Shown piece after piece: positions 1-6,084 of a DNA stretch of 6,084 nt. How positions within the stretch are numbered: the stretch's first letter is position 1; each line of letters opens with the position of its first letter. The translations under genes were made by a program, and so were the position numbers. The stretch covers positions 1 to 6,084 of the forward strand of contig JALSIO010000057.1 in NCBI GenBank assembly GCA_026989995.1. Reading direction: 5' to 3'. This DNA comes from Myxococcales bacterium (GTDB taxonomy: Bacteria; Myxococcota_A; UBA9160; JALSIO01). Under the pieces are notes generated by a model, which had not been told where the DNA came from, did no database searches, and worked only from the letters and a program-made list of their open reading frames with translations.

Positions 1-1157
1 CCGGAAGCGGCGATCCGGGCTCGGACACCGGGAGCACGGGTGGGTCGGATCCGGGATCCACCGGTGGCGAGGTCGGCTCGGGATCCGAGGATGGCTCGGG
101 CGGGCCGGACGGCACGCCGGCCGCGGCGGTCCGGGTGGCCTCGTTCGGAATCGATGCGGCCCGGGACGTCCTCGTCGCCTACGCACTCGACGGAACCCCG
201 CTGGCCGAGAGTCCCCTGGCGGTGCCGGCCGGAACGGACACGGCCTCCCTGGCCGCGCTCTCGTCGGCCTCCTGCGACGTGGACGGCGACGGGACCCCCG
301 AGTACGCGATCGGCTTCGGCAGCGGGGGGCAGGGCCTGATCGCGATCCGGCAGGGCCCGGAGGAGGGCTACGGGGCCCTCGACTGGATCCAGGTCGACTG
401 GGACTGGTACAACCGCAACATCGGCGCCACGCGTCCTTCCTGCGGCGACGTCGACGGCGACGGTCGCGAGGAGATCGTGGTGGGCCTCGCCGGCGGATCG
501 CGCGGATGGATGCTCGCCTACGAGGACGCCGCCCTGGGATTCCGGCCTCTGGCGCTCAGCTCGGGCTCGCACTGGTTCCAGTTCGACTGGCCCTGGTACA
601 ACGCGCGCAACGGCGAGACCCGACCCACCCTCGGGGACGTGGACGGGGACGGGCGTGACGAGGTCGTCGTCGGTCTCGGCCGGGGGGGCAACGGCTACTT
701 CGTCGTGCTCGACGACGCGGCGAGCGAGTTCGCGGACCGGGACGAGCAGAGCTGGTTCCGCGTCGACCTCGCCGGGTACAACGCGGCGAACGGCGAGACC
801 CGCCCCGCGGTGGGCGACCTCGACGGCGACGGCGTCGACGAGATCGTGCTCGGCCTCGGTTCGGGCGGCTGGAGCCAGCTTCTGGTGTTCGACGACATGC
901 GCGGGGGGCTCGCTCCGATGGGGCCCGGGTGGATCCAGTCGGGCTGGGAGGGCTACCACCAGGCCGACGGGTCCACGCGCCCCGCGGTGGGCGACGTGGA
1001 CGGCGACGGCACTTCGGAAATCCTGGTGGAGCTCGGCGCGGCCGGGCGCGGCTGGATCCAGGTGCTCGACGGCCGGCAGCTCGTGCCCGTGGCCCGCGGC
1101 GGGGCCAGCGAGGCGGGCTGGGTCCAGGGCTCAGCCGCGAGGCAGCTCGCGCGCTGA
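1..1157 (+). CDS. FG-GAP/VCBS-repeat protein with Gly/Ser/Asp linker, 5' end missing
   Basis: The reading frame is open from base 3 of the window to TGA at 1155-1157, so the true start lies upstream. The GTG at 135 is in frame but is an unlikely start, because coding-like linker sequence continues before it. The visible 384 residues begin with about 37 residues of Gly/Ser/Asp/Pro/Thr linker, followed by five repeats. Each repeat is centred on D-V/L-D-G-D-G and then a hydrophobic strand such as EIVVGLG or EILVELG. The DxDGDG loop is the calcium-binding signature of FG-GAP/VCBS repeats, which build beta-propellers in secreted or surface proteins. Repeats 2-5 also carry a Trp/Tyr-rich lead-in, for example WYNARNGETRP. 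No enzyme motif is visible. An extracytoplasmic location is inferred from the family, since any signal peptide would be upstream. The protein ends just after a further GWVQ, part-way into what would be another repeat. A binding or adhesive role is possible but not shown. Confidence 0.85.
   Translation, partial: GSGDPGSDTGSTGGSDPGSTGGEVGSGSEDGSGGPDGTPAAAVRVASFGIDAARDVLVAYALDGTPLAESPLAVPAGTDTASLAALSSASCDVDGDGTPEYAIGFGSGGQGLIAIRQGPEEGYGALDWIQVDWDWYNRNIGATRPSCGDVDGDGREEIVVGLAGGSRGWMLAYEDAALGFRPLALSSGSHWFQFDWPWYNARNGETRPTLGDVDGDGRDEVVVGLGRGGNGYFVVLDDAASEFADRDEQSWFRVDLAGYNAANGETRPAVGDLDGDGVDEIVLGLGSGGWSQLLVFDDMRGGLAPMGPGWIQSGWEGYHQADGSTRPAVGDVDGDGTSEILVELGAAGRGWIQVLDGRQLVPVARGGASEAGWVQGSAARQLAR
3..113 (+). 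repeat. Low-complexity Gly/Ser/Asp/Pro linker coding region
   Basis: Thirty-seven codons encode almost only Gly, Ser, Asp, Pro, Thr and Glu, with imperfect repetition of units like GSDPGST. At DNA level the motif ggatccgg and variants recur. This is typical of a flexible linker joining an N-terminal domain, outside the window, to the repeat domain. Its acidic, glycine-rich character fits an exported protein. Confidence 0.75.
276..1130 (+). repeat. Five tandem DxDGDG (FG-GAP/VCBS) repeats of about 57-63 residues
   Basis: The first Asp codon of each DxDGDG motif lies at about 276, 447, 636, 816 and 993, giving spacings of 171, 189, 180 and 177 bases. The full unit reads roughly W-x-x-x-x-W-x-x-Y-N-x-x-N-G-x-T-R-P-x-x-G-D-V-D-G-D-G-x-x-E-I-V-x-G-L-G, then a second strand ending in V-x-D-D or similar. 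Repeats 3 and 4 are very alike even at DNA level, including the shared stretch cggcgagacccg, which suggests expansion by duplication. Repeat 1 lacks the Trp/Tyr lead-in, and the last unit stops at GWVQ. Confidence 0.85.
1131..1157. other. Tail-to-tail overlap of the repeat-protein and glycosyltransferase genes
   Basis: The glycosyltransferase stop (TCA at 1131-1133 on the + strand, TGA on the - strand) lies inside the 3' end of the repeat-protein gene, whose own TGA is at 1155-1157. The last eight residues of the repeat protein (SAARQLAR) are therefore antisense to the end of the glycosyltransferase gene. There is no room for a dedicated intergenic terminator, and no stem followed by a T-run is visible here. 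Confidence 0.8.
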
Positions 1158-2363
1158 GCGGGCGAGCTTCCCCCGGCGGCCGAGGGCCTCGGCGTAGTCC
1201 CGGACGACCTCGGCGGCGATGCGACGGGGATCGTGCCATCGCTCGGTGAAGCGGCGCGAGGCGCGCCCCGCGGCCCGCAGTTCGTCGGCCGGCGCCGTGA
1301 GCCATCGGCGGAGCACCCCCTCGATGCGATCCGGCGTCGCGCGAAGGATGGGGAGCTCCGCCGCCATCCCGGGCGGGAGGCGACCGAGGTCCTCGTCGCG
1401 GAGGTAGGCGATGACCGGCTTGCCGAGGGCCATGGCCTCCACGGCGAGGCCCCCGTACCAGCCGACGAGGAGCTGATCCACCACGAGGTCGGCTGCCTCG
1501 TACACCTTTCGGGCCTCTTCGTGGCTCAGGCCCTCCACCAGGCGGAACCGGAACTTCACGCCTGCAGCGCGCAGCCGCTCCACGGCCGCGAGGACGAAGC
1601 GGGTCCCCTTGACGCCGCGATCGGTGGGCGCGTGGACCAGCAGCGGGGGAGCCGCCTCGCGCGAGACCCCCACCTCGGCCCAGCGGCGCGGATCGACGTG
1701 CGCATAGGGCAGGAACCGGGCCCGCGCGGGCAGGACCCGGAGCAGATCGGGGTTGACGGTGTAGATCAGGTCGGCGTGGCGGTCGAAGCTCCGGATCCGC
1801 CGGCGGGCCGCGGCGTCGGACTCGGCGCTGTAGTAGCCGGCCTCTCGCGAAGGCTCGATTTCGTAGAGCGCACGGCAGACGTCTCCCTGCCGCGCATCGT
1901 CGCCCTGGAAGGTCACGGCGAGGACCCGGCCCGCGGCGCGCAGGAGCGGGAGATCCCGGAACTCGAGGGCCTTCGCGTAGGCCGTGTAGGCCGCGCGGAC
2001 GGCAGCCGGATACCCCTGCTCGCTCAAGGTGGCGAGCGAGATCGGGCTCGGTAGGATGGTCCGGCCGAAGTTGAAGTGAACGACGTCGTGGGCGAGGAGC
2101 GCCGCGACGAGGAGCTTCCACCGCCGCAGCTCGAAATGCAGCGGAGAAACTCCATCCTCGGCGAGGACCTCGTCGGCCGGAAATCCGAACGGGCTCCTGC
2201 GGAAGACCACGGCCCGGCTCGCGACGCCGAGCTCGCGCTCGGCCGCTGCGAGGCCGGCCGGATGGCCACCGATGTTGGTCGGGCAGTGGAGGACCCGGAG
2301 CGGCGGCGCTTCGCGCCCCGGCCCGGCCCCGGGCGGTTTGCGTCCCAATCGGGAGATTCGCAA
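1131..2363 (-). CDS. GT-B fold glycosyltransferase (GT4-like)
   Basis: Encodes a 410-residue protein that probably transfers a sugar from an activated donor during surface-glycan synthesis in the cytoplasm. The N-terminal half opens with [17 protein letters not shown] (about residues 22-38), the first strand and glycine-rich loop of a GT-B enzyme, and later has [11 protein letters not shown] (151-161). The C-terminal half has [11 protein letters not shown] (244-254), the usual donor-side loop, and [17 protein letters not shown] (301-317), equivalent to the GT4 donor-binding segment. In that segment the second Glu of the EX7E motif is present (E309), but the first position is Gly (G301). I chose the TTG start at 2363 because GGAGGG lies six bases upstream of it. 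A start at an ATG at 2516 would run far into the divergent permease gene and add a non-conserved tail. Length is normal for GT4 enzymes. The gene diverges from the exporter operon. Sugar donor and acceptor cannot be read from the sequence. Confidence 0.85.
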   Translation of the reverse strand: MRISRLGRKPPGAGPGREAPPLRVLHCPTNIGGHPAGLAAAERELGVASRAVVFRRSPFGFPADEVLAEDGVSPLHFELRRWKLLVAALLAHDVVHFNFGRTILPSPISLATLSEQGYPAAVRAAYTAYAKALEFRDLPLLRAAGRVLAVTFQGDDARQGDVCRALYEIEPSREAGYYSAESDAAARRRIRSFDRHADLIYTVNPDLLRVLPARARFLPYAHVDPRRWAEVGVSREAAPPLLVHAPTDRGVKGTRFVLAAVERLRAAGVKFRFRLVEGLSHEEARKVYEAADLVVDQLLVGWYGGLAVEAMALGKPVIAYLRDEDLGRLPPGMAAELPILRATPDRIEGVLRRWLTAPADELRAAGRASRRFTERWHDPRRIAAEVVRDYAEALGRRGKLARSARELPRG

Positions 2364-2396
2364 TGCTTGCCCTCCGAGAGGTGTCCCCAGCCGGTC
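2364..2396. promoter_or_regulatory. 33-base divergent gap between glycosyltransferase and wzm
   Basis: Only 33 bases separate the two divergent start codons. They hold the glycosyltransferase ribosome binding site and, on the + strand, a weak purine stretch GAGAGG (2376-2381), about 15 bases before the wzm ATG. Two complete promoters cannot fit, so any promoter for either gene must lie within the 5' coding part of the opposite gene. I could not identify convincing -35/-10 pairs. Confidence 0.5.
2370..2375 (-). promoter_or_regulatory. Ribosome binding site deciding the glycosyltransferase start
   Basis: The - strand reads GGAGGG here, followed by a six-base spacer and TTG at 2363-2361. This near-perfect Shine-Dalgarno match makes the TTG the best start, ahead of the next in-frame TTG five codons downstream and of starts further upstream. 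Confidence 0.7.
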
Positions 2397-3194
2397 ATGC
2401 GCGAACTCGCTGCGCTCGTGATCCACCACCGGCGCCTGGCCTGGGAGCTCGCCCGCCGCGAGGTCGCCGACCGCTATGCCGGGCAGGCGATGGGCGTGGT
2501 CTGGGCGCTGGGCCACCCCCTGCTCCTGATGGGCGTATACCTATTCGTTTTTGCCTTCGTGTTCAAGGTCAAGCTGGAGAGGCTGGACGGCCTGCCGCTC
2601 AACTATCCCGTGTACCTCCTCTCGGGGCTGATCCCCTGGCTCGCCACCCAGGAAGCGCTGACCCGGGGGACCACGGCCCTCGTCTCCCAGGCCAACCTCG
2701 TCAAACAGGTCGTCTTCCCCATCGAGATCCTTCCCGTGAAGGGGGTTCTCGCCGCCCTGCTCCCGCTCGGGGTCTCGCTCGCGGGTCTGCTCGTCTACTG
2801 CGGGCTCGGCCTCGGTGCGGTTCCCTGGACCTGGCTCGCGGTGCCGCTTCTGGCCGCTTCGCTGGGCGTCGGCCTGGTCGGCGTCGCGATGGCGCTGGCG
2901 GCGGTGGGAGCCTACCTCCGGGACCTGAAGGACCTGGTCCAGGCCTTCACCGTGGTCGGGGTCTACCTCATGCCGGCCTTCTACCTTCCGGACATGGTGC
3001 CCGAACTCTTCCGGCCGCTGCTGTACCTGAATCCCTTCAGCTACATGGTCTGGTGCTTCCAGGATGCGCTCTACTTCGGGAGGATCGAGCACCCGTACGC
3101 GTGGGTCGTCTTCCCCACCCTCTGCCTCGCGGCCCTGGCGGCGGGGAGCACGCTCTTCTCCCGCCTCAAGGTGCACCTGGGGAACGTGCTTTGA
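2397..3194 (+). CDS. wzm: ABC-2 type polysaccharide export permease (Wzm family)
   Basis: Encodes a 265-residue inner-membrane permease that would form the channel of an ABC exporter for a lipid-linked polysaccharide, as Wzm, KpsM and TagG do. The N-terminus has the family's amphipathic start, with [20 protein letters not shown] at about residues 14-33. About six hydrophobic segments follow, near residues 34-57, 68-88, 112-136, 141-168, 180-200 and 237-257. The loop [14 protein letters not shown] and the late [10 protein letters not shown] are typical of this family. Length matches the family. The ATG at 2397 gives the expected N-terminus; the frame is open further upstream, but that part is antisense to the glycosyltransferase gene. 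A TTG at 2367 is a less likely alternative. The ribosome binding site is weak. The stop codon overlaps the start of the ATPase gene by four bases, so the two subunits are probably translationally coupled. Confidence 0.92.
   Translation: MRELAALVIHHRRLAWELARREVADRYAGQAMGVVWALGHPLLLMGVYLFVFAFVFKVKLERLDGLPLNYPVYLLSGLIPWLATQEALTRGTTALVSQANLVKQVVFPIEILPVKGVLAALLPLGVSLAGLLVYCGLGLGAVPWTWLAVPLLAASLGVGLVGVAMALAAVGAYLRDLKDLVQAFTVVGVYLMPAFYLPDMVPELFRPLLYLNPFSYMVWCFQDALYFGRIEHPYAWVVFPTLCLAALAAGSTLFSRLKVHLGNVL
3179..3194 (+). promoter_or_regulatory. Ribosome binding site and TTGA stop/start overlap for wzt
   Basis: GGGGA at 3179-3183 stands seven bases before TTG at 3191-3193, and that TTG shares bases with the wzm TGA at 3192-3194. 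This is why I place the ATPase start at the TTG. The next candidate, GTG at 3215, lacks this coupling and would cut off the start of the ABC domain. Confidence 0.65.
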
Positions 3195-4435
3195 GCGGCC
3201 GGCAGGCCATTTCCGTGCGCGGGCTCGGCAAGGCCTACCCGGTCTACGACCGCCCGATGGACCTGCTCGTCGAGATGATCACCCGCCGCAAGCGGCACCG
3301 GGACTTCTGGGCCCTGCGGGACGTCTCCTTCGACGTCGAGCGCGGAGAGGTCGTCGGCGTCATCGGACCGAACGGCGCGGGAAAGAGCACGCTGCTCAAG
3401 ATCCTGGCCGGAACCCTCGACCACACCACGGGGGAGTTCGCGATCGACGGCCGGATCTCCGCGATCCTGGAGCTCGGCACCGGCTTCCACGATGAGCGCA
3501 CCGGCCGGGAGAACATCTTTCTCGGTGGGCTCTGTCTCGGCATGACGCCGGACGAGGTCCGCGCGCGCGAGGACTGGATCATCGACTTCAGCGGGATCGG
3601 GGAATTCATCGATCGCCCGTTCCGGACCTATTCGAGCGGAATGCGGGCCCGGCTCACCTTTGCCGTGGCCATCAGCGTGGACCCCGATGTGCTGATCGTG
3701 GACGAGGCGCTCGCCGCCGGAGACCAGCTCTTCGTGAGCCGCTGCATCCAGCGCATCGAGGAGATCTGTGCGAGCGGCGCCACGGTGCTCTTCGTCTCCC
3801 ATTCGCTCGCCATGATCGAGCGCTTCTGCTCGCGGGTGCTCTACTTCGACAGGGGGTGCCTGCTGCGGGACGGGCCGGCGCACGAGGTGTGCAAGGCCTA
3901 CGAGCTCGCCTGTCTCGCGAGGGACTACCGGGAGATGCGCGCCCAGCTCGCCCGCGAGACGCCGCAGCGGGTGGGGACGGGGGAGGTCCTGATCCGCGAC
4001 TTCCGGGTCGTCGGGCCCTCCGGTCGCGAGCTCGAGGTCCTGACCGTCGGGCGCCCGGTGCGCTTCGAGATCGATCTCGAGAGCAGCATCGAGGCACCCG
4101 ATGTCGCCGTCGCGTTGCAGTTCGTGGCGGAGGACGCCCGCACCGTCTTCTCGACCGCCAGCTCCGCCTTCCTCGATCCGGAAGGGCGCGAATCGCGCGC
4201 CGCCATCCCCCTGCGCAAGGGGTGGCAGACGGTTCGGGTCGAGGTTCCGATGCTGCTCGTGGGAGCGGGCCGGTACTTCGCGACCGTGGGCGTCGCTCCG
4301 GACCTGCGGTGCAACAACTACGCCGATTTCTTCGATCTCCGCTGGAAGGCCTGGCCGGTGGTGGTTCAGCGCGAGGGCCTCACACAGAACGTCGCCTTCG
4401 AACTCCCGTGCCGCTGGCAGGGTCCCGAAGCGTGA
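3191..4435 (+). CDS. wzt: Polysaccharide ABC transporter ATPase with C-terminal glycan-binding domain (Wzt family)
   Basis: Encodes a 414-residue cytoplasmic ATPase that powers the Wzm channel. The ABC domain covers about residues 5-245: Walker [10 protein letters not shown] at 59-67 (K65), ELGTGF at 94-99 followed by ERTGRENI as in the Wzt/TagH group, the signature YSSGM at 147-151, Walker B VLIVDEA with D171 and E172, and the switch His in VSHS (H204). All key catalytic residues are present. After a linker, residues from about 263 to the end form a beta-rich domain starting near [11 protein letters not shown], which matches the Wzt C-terminal carbohydrate-binding domain by position and pattern. 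In E. coli O9a this domain recognises the modified non-reducing end of the finished chain, so specificity for a capped glycan is likely here, though inferred. Exporters of the KpsT type lack this domain. The start is TTG, and the stop overlaps the next gene by four bases. Confidence 0.92.
   Translation: MSGRQAISVRGLGKAYPVYDRPMDLLVEMITRRKRHRDFWALRDVSFDVERGEVVGVIGPNGAGKSTLLKILAGTLDHTTGEFAIDGRISAILELGTGFHDERTGRENIFLGGLCLGMTPDEVRAREDWIIDFSGIGEFIDRPFRTYSSGMRARLTFAVAISVDPDVLIVDEALAAGDQLFVSRCIQRIEEICASGATVLFVSHSLAMIERFCSRVLYFDRGCLLRDGPAHEVCKAYELACLARDYREMRAQLARETPQRVGTGEVLIRDFRVVGPSGRELEVLTVGRPVRFEIDLESSIEAPDVAVALQFVAEDARTVFSTASSAFLDPEGRESRAAIPLRKGWQTVRVEVPMLLVGAGRYFATVGVAPDLRCNNYADFFDLRWKAWPVVVQREGLTQNVAFELPCRWQGPEA
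4419..4435 (+). promoter_or_regulatory. GTGA stop/start overlap coupling wzt to the methyltransferase gene
   Basis: The wzt TGA (4433-4435) overlaps GTG (4432-4434), the first codon of the next frame. A modest AGGG (4419-4422) lies nine bases upstream. The arrangement mirrors the wzm/wzt junction and supports the GTG over the first in-frame ATG at 4516 (codon 29). Confidence 0.6.
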
Positions 4436-6084
4436 GGCGCGCGGCGACGGAGTTCCCGCCGCTCGAACGCATCGCGGCCTGGGCCGGGGTGCCGGCGGAC
4501 GACACCTTCGTGCAGATGGAGTTCGGGCCCGGCCTCTCCTACTACCGCAGCCGGCTGCAGCAGCTCCTCTTCCGGGGCAGGACAGTCCTCGACGCGGGAT
4601 GCGGCATGGGGCAGTGGTCGGTGGCGCTCGCGGAGCGCTTCGGCCGCGTCGCGGCCCTCGACCCGAACGCGGAGCGGCTCCGCGTCGCGGGCCGTCTCGC
4701 CGCCGAGCTCGGGATGCGGAACGTGGAATGCATCTCGGGCCGCATCGAAGCGCTCCCCTTCGCCGACCGGTCCTTCGACGCGGTGTTCTGCTACGGGGTG
4801 ATCATGTTCGCCGACCTCGAGCGGGCGCTCGCGGAGTTCCACCGCGTCCTCGAGCCCGGCGGCCGGGTGTACCTGTGCCTGAACGGGGACGGATTCAGCC
4901 TCAAGCTGTTGCGGGAACGGCCCGGGGCGGCTGCGCGGAGGGCGGGGGCGGAGACCCTCTACAACACCTTCTGGCGCCGCGCCCGGGAGGCCGGCTTCGG
5001 TGCGGATCTCGCGGCCTGGCGGCGCCGTATCTCCGGCAGGACCCGGCGCTGGCTGTGGCGGCGCGCGCTCGGGACGGGTCCGATTTTCCGGGCCATCCTC
5101 GAGGGGAGTCCCGGCGGTCGGGAGCTGCTCGGGCGGGTCGACCGCCACCTTCCCTCCGAATACCAGGTGCGCCTGCTCGGCGATGTGGAGGCGATGCTGG
5201 AGGGGGCCGAGGGCCCGCGGGAGGAGACCCGGGCCCAGAACTACCTGCCGGAGGAGCTCGCGCAGCGGCTCGCCGCCTCGGGATTCACGCTCTTCCAGTG
5301 GGCGCCGGAGGCGGGACTGGTCTGCGACTGGCACCGGGAGGCCTGTGCGCCCAAGTACCCGGAGCCCTTCTTCGAGGGTGCCCTCTCGGTGTGGGAGGCC
5401 GTCTTCCACCGGGAAGGCGGGTTGGACGTGCCGGCGGCGGCCGACCGGCACCTCGGGTGGAGCCGCCGCGCCCGGCGCGAGAGCCCGCTGGTGGCGGGGG
5501 TGCCGGCTCCGGTGGTCTCGAACCGCTGGTGGGGCTCCGAGCTCGGGGCCGAGAGGGAGCGGGCCCGCCGGATGGCCCGTGCCCTCGGCGGGGACCTCTA
5601 CCTCCGCCGGCTCGCCGCCTCGCTGGTCGACGGGGCGGGAGAAGAGGAGGACGCCGCCCGTCGGCTGATCCGCTTCGTCCAGGCGGCGATCTACCGCGAC
5701 CCCGTGGTCCAGCCCCTCGAGGCCGACGGGCGTCGCCCCGAACCCGTGGTGACGCTCTGCTGGGGGCGCGGCCGGTGCGGGCACGCCGCCGATCTCGTGG
5801 TGGCGCTCGCCCGGGCGGCCGGGCTCGAGGCGCGGATCTGGCAGCTTCCCCGCCACGTCACCGCCGAAATCCGGGTGGAAGGCCGCTTCGTGCTGGCCGA
5901 GGCGGACGCCTTCAAGGCGGGGATCCTGCCGGAGGGCCCGGACGGCCGCCTCGTCGCACGCGAGGAGATCCTCGCCGCGCCGAGGATCCTGGACCGGCTC
6001 CCGCCGAACGGATGGGTGGCGCTTCCGGGGAGCCCCGCCACCCGCGATGCCCTCGGCGCTCCGGTGCGCGGCTACGTGGACGCG
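4432..6084 (+). CDS. SAM-dependent methyltransferase fused to a transglutaminase-like domain, 3' end missing
   Basis: The frame runs from GTG at 4432 for 551 codons without a stop to the window edge. The N-terminal part is a class I methyltransferase: motif [12 protein letters not shown] (residues 52-62), acidic ribose-binding residue D77 in [19 protein letters not shown] (110-123) and [11 protein letters not shown] (140-150). A final MTase-like strand pair, [15 protein letters not shown] (283-297), appears only after an Arg-rich stretch of about 130 residues, suggesting an inserted cap region. From about residue 415 the sequence resembles a transglutaminase core: [19 protein letters not shown] with C449, then RHVTAEI with H475, then EADAF with D492, in the order and approximate spacing of the Cys-His-Asp triad. 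Coupling to wzt suggests the methyltransferase acts on the exported glycan, possibly at its end. Substrate and the role of the second domain are unknown; the latter could be a protease, an acyl transferase or a non-catalytic fold. No signal peptide is seen, so a cytoplasmic location is likely. Confidence 0.8.
   Translation, partial: MRRAATEFPPLERIAAWAGVPADDTFVQMEFGPGLSYYRSRLQQLLFRGRTVLDAGCGMGQWSVALAERFGRVAALDPNAERLRVAGRLAAELGMRNVECISGRIEALPFADRSFDAVFCYGVIMFADLERALAEFHRVLEPGGRVYLCLNGDGFSLKLLRERPGAAARRAGAETLYNTFWRRAREAGFGADLAAWRRRISGRTRRWLWRRALGTGPIFRAILEGSPGGRELLGRVDRHLPSEYQVRLLGDVEAMLEGAEGPREETRAQNYLPEELAQRLAASGFTLFQWAPEAGLVCDWHREACAPKYPEPFFEGALSVWEAVFHREGGLDVPAAADRHLGWSRRARRESPLVAGVPAPVVSNRWWGSELGAERERARRMARALGGDLYLRRLAASLVDGAGEEEDAARRLIRFVQAAIYRDPVVQPLEADGRRPEPVVTLCWGRGRCGHAADLVVALARAAGLEARIWQLPRHVTAEIRVEGRFVLAEADAFKAGILPEGPDGRLVAREEILAAPRILDRLPPNGWVALPGSPATRDALGAPVRGYVDA

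Noticed and set aside
135..137. GTG as start of the FG-GAP repeat gene
   Set aside because: The frame continues upstream to the window edge with a coherent Gly/Ser/Asp linker, and no ribosome binding site stands out.
1180..1192. Small inverted repeat ccgag-ggc-ctcgg as a terminator
   Set aside because: The stem is only five base pairs, there is no following T-run, and it lies within glycosyltransferase coding sequence.
1233..2054. 273-codon open frame on the + strand
   Set aside because: It is antisense to the glycosyltransferase gene, whose frame carries family motifs; this product shows none.
556..2121. 521-codon open frame on the - strand
   Set aside because: It overlaps the repeat gene and the glycosyltransferase gene in another frame, and its product is Arg/Pro/Gly-rich low-complexity sequence, as expected for shadow frames in GC-rich DNA.
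2076..2396. Upstream extension of the wzm frame to ATG 2076
   Set aside because: It would add 107 residues antisense to the glycosyltransferase gene, with no family similarity; the ATG at 2397 gives a normal-length permease.
2363..3190. Upstream extension of the ATPase frame to ATG 2363, giving a 690-residue protein
   Set aside because: The first 276 codons lie in a second frame of wzm and give Arg/Pro/Gly-rich sequence. The TTG at 3191 has a good ribosome binding site and overlaps the wzm stop.
4366..5856. 496-codon open frame on the - strand
   Set aside because: It is antisense to the methyltransferase gene. Its product has no recognisable motif and is rich in Pro/Glu/Arg, while the + strand frame shows clear conserved motifs.
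1..6084. CRISPR array, tRNA, rRNA or insertion sequence
   Set aside because: No regularly spaced direct repeats with unique spacers, no tRNA-like cloverleaf, no rRNA core sequence and no transposase or terminal inverted repeats were seen. Coding genes fill nearly all of the window.

Overview
The window is uniformly GC-rich, with coding on both strands and almost no intergenic DNA. The Wzm/Wzt-type polysaccharide exporter and the strong G/C bias at third codon positions suggest a GC-rich Gram-negative bacterium, most simply a proteobacterium. The lineage cannot be fixed from this sequence alone. It looks like part of a surface-glycan (O-antigen or capsule type) locus next to a secreted or surface repeat protein.

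Layout. (1) Bases 1-1157, + strand: the 3' part of a gene for a Gly/Ser/Asp/Pro linker followed by five FG-GAP/VCBS-type repeats with DxDGDG calcium-binding loops; its beginning lies outside the window. (2) Bases 1131-2363, - strand: a GT-B fold glycosyltransferase of 410 residues, converging on gene 1 with a 27-base tail-to-tail overlap. (3) Bases 2364-2396: a 33-base divergent gap. (4) Bases 2397-3194, 3191-4435 and 4432-6084 (open at the right edge), + strand: three genes coupled by 4-base stop/start overlaps (TTGA and GTGA). They encode an ABC-2 polysaccharide permease (Wzm), its ATPase with a C-terminal carbohydrate-binding domain (Wzt), and a large protein that starts as a SAM-dependent methyltransferase and continues into a transglutaminase-like domain with a visible Cys-His-Asp set.

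How they may work together (inference). The glycosyltransferase contributes to building a glycan on the cytoplasmic face of the inner membrane. The methyltransferase part of the third operon gene may modify or cap the chain. The C-terminal domain of Wzt may recognise that finished end, and Wzm/Wzt export it. In known systems such as E. coli O9a, Wzt reads a non-reducing-end modification made by a methylating enzyme, so finding a methyltransferase coupled directly behind a Wzt with this domain is meaningful. The fused transglutaminase-like domain does not belong to that textbook scheme and is the most unusual item here. The calcium-loop repeat protein is probably extracytoplasmic; its link to the glycan genes is only by position.
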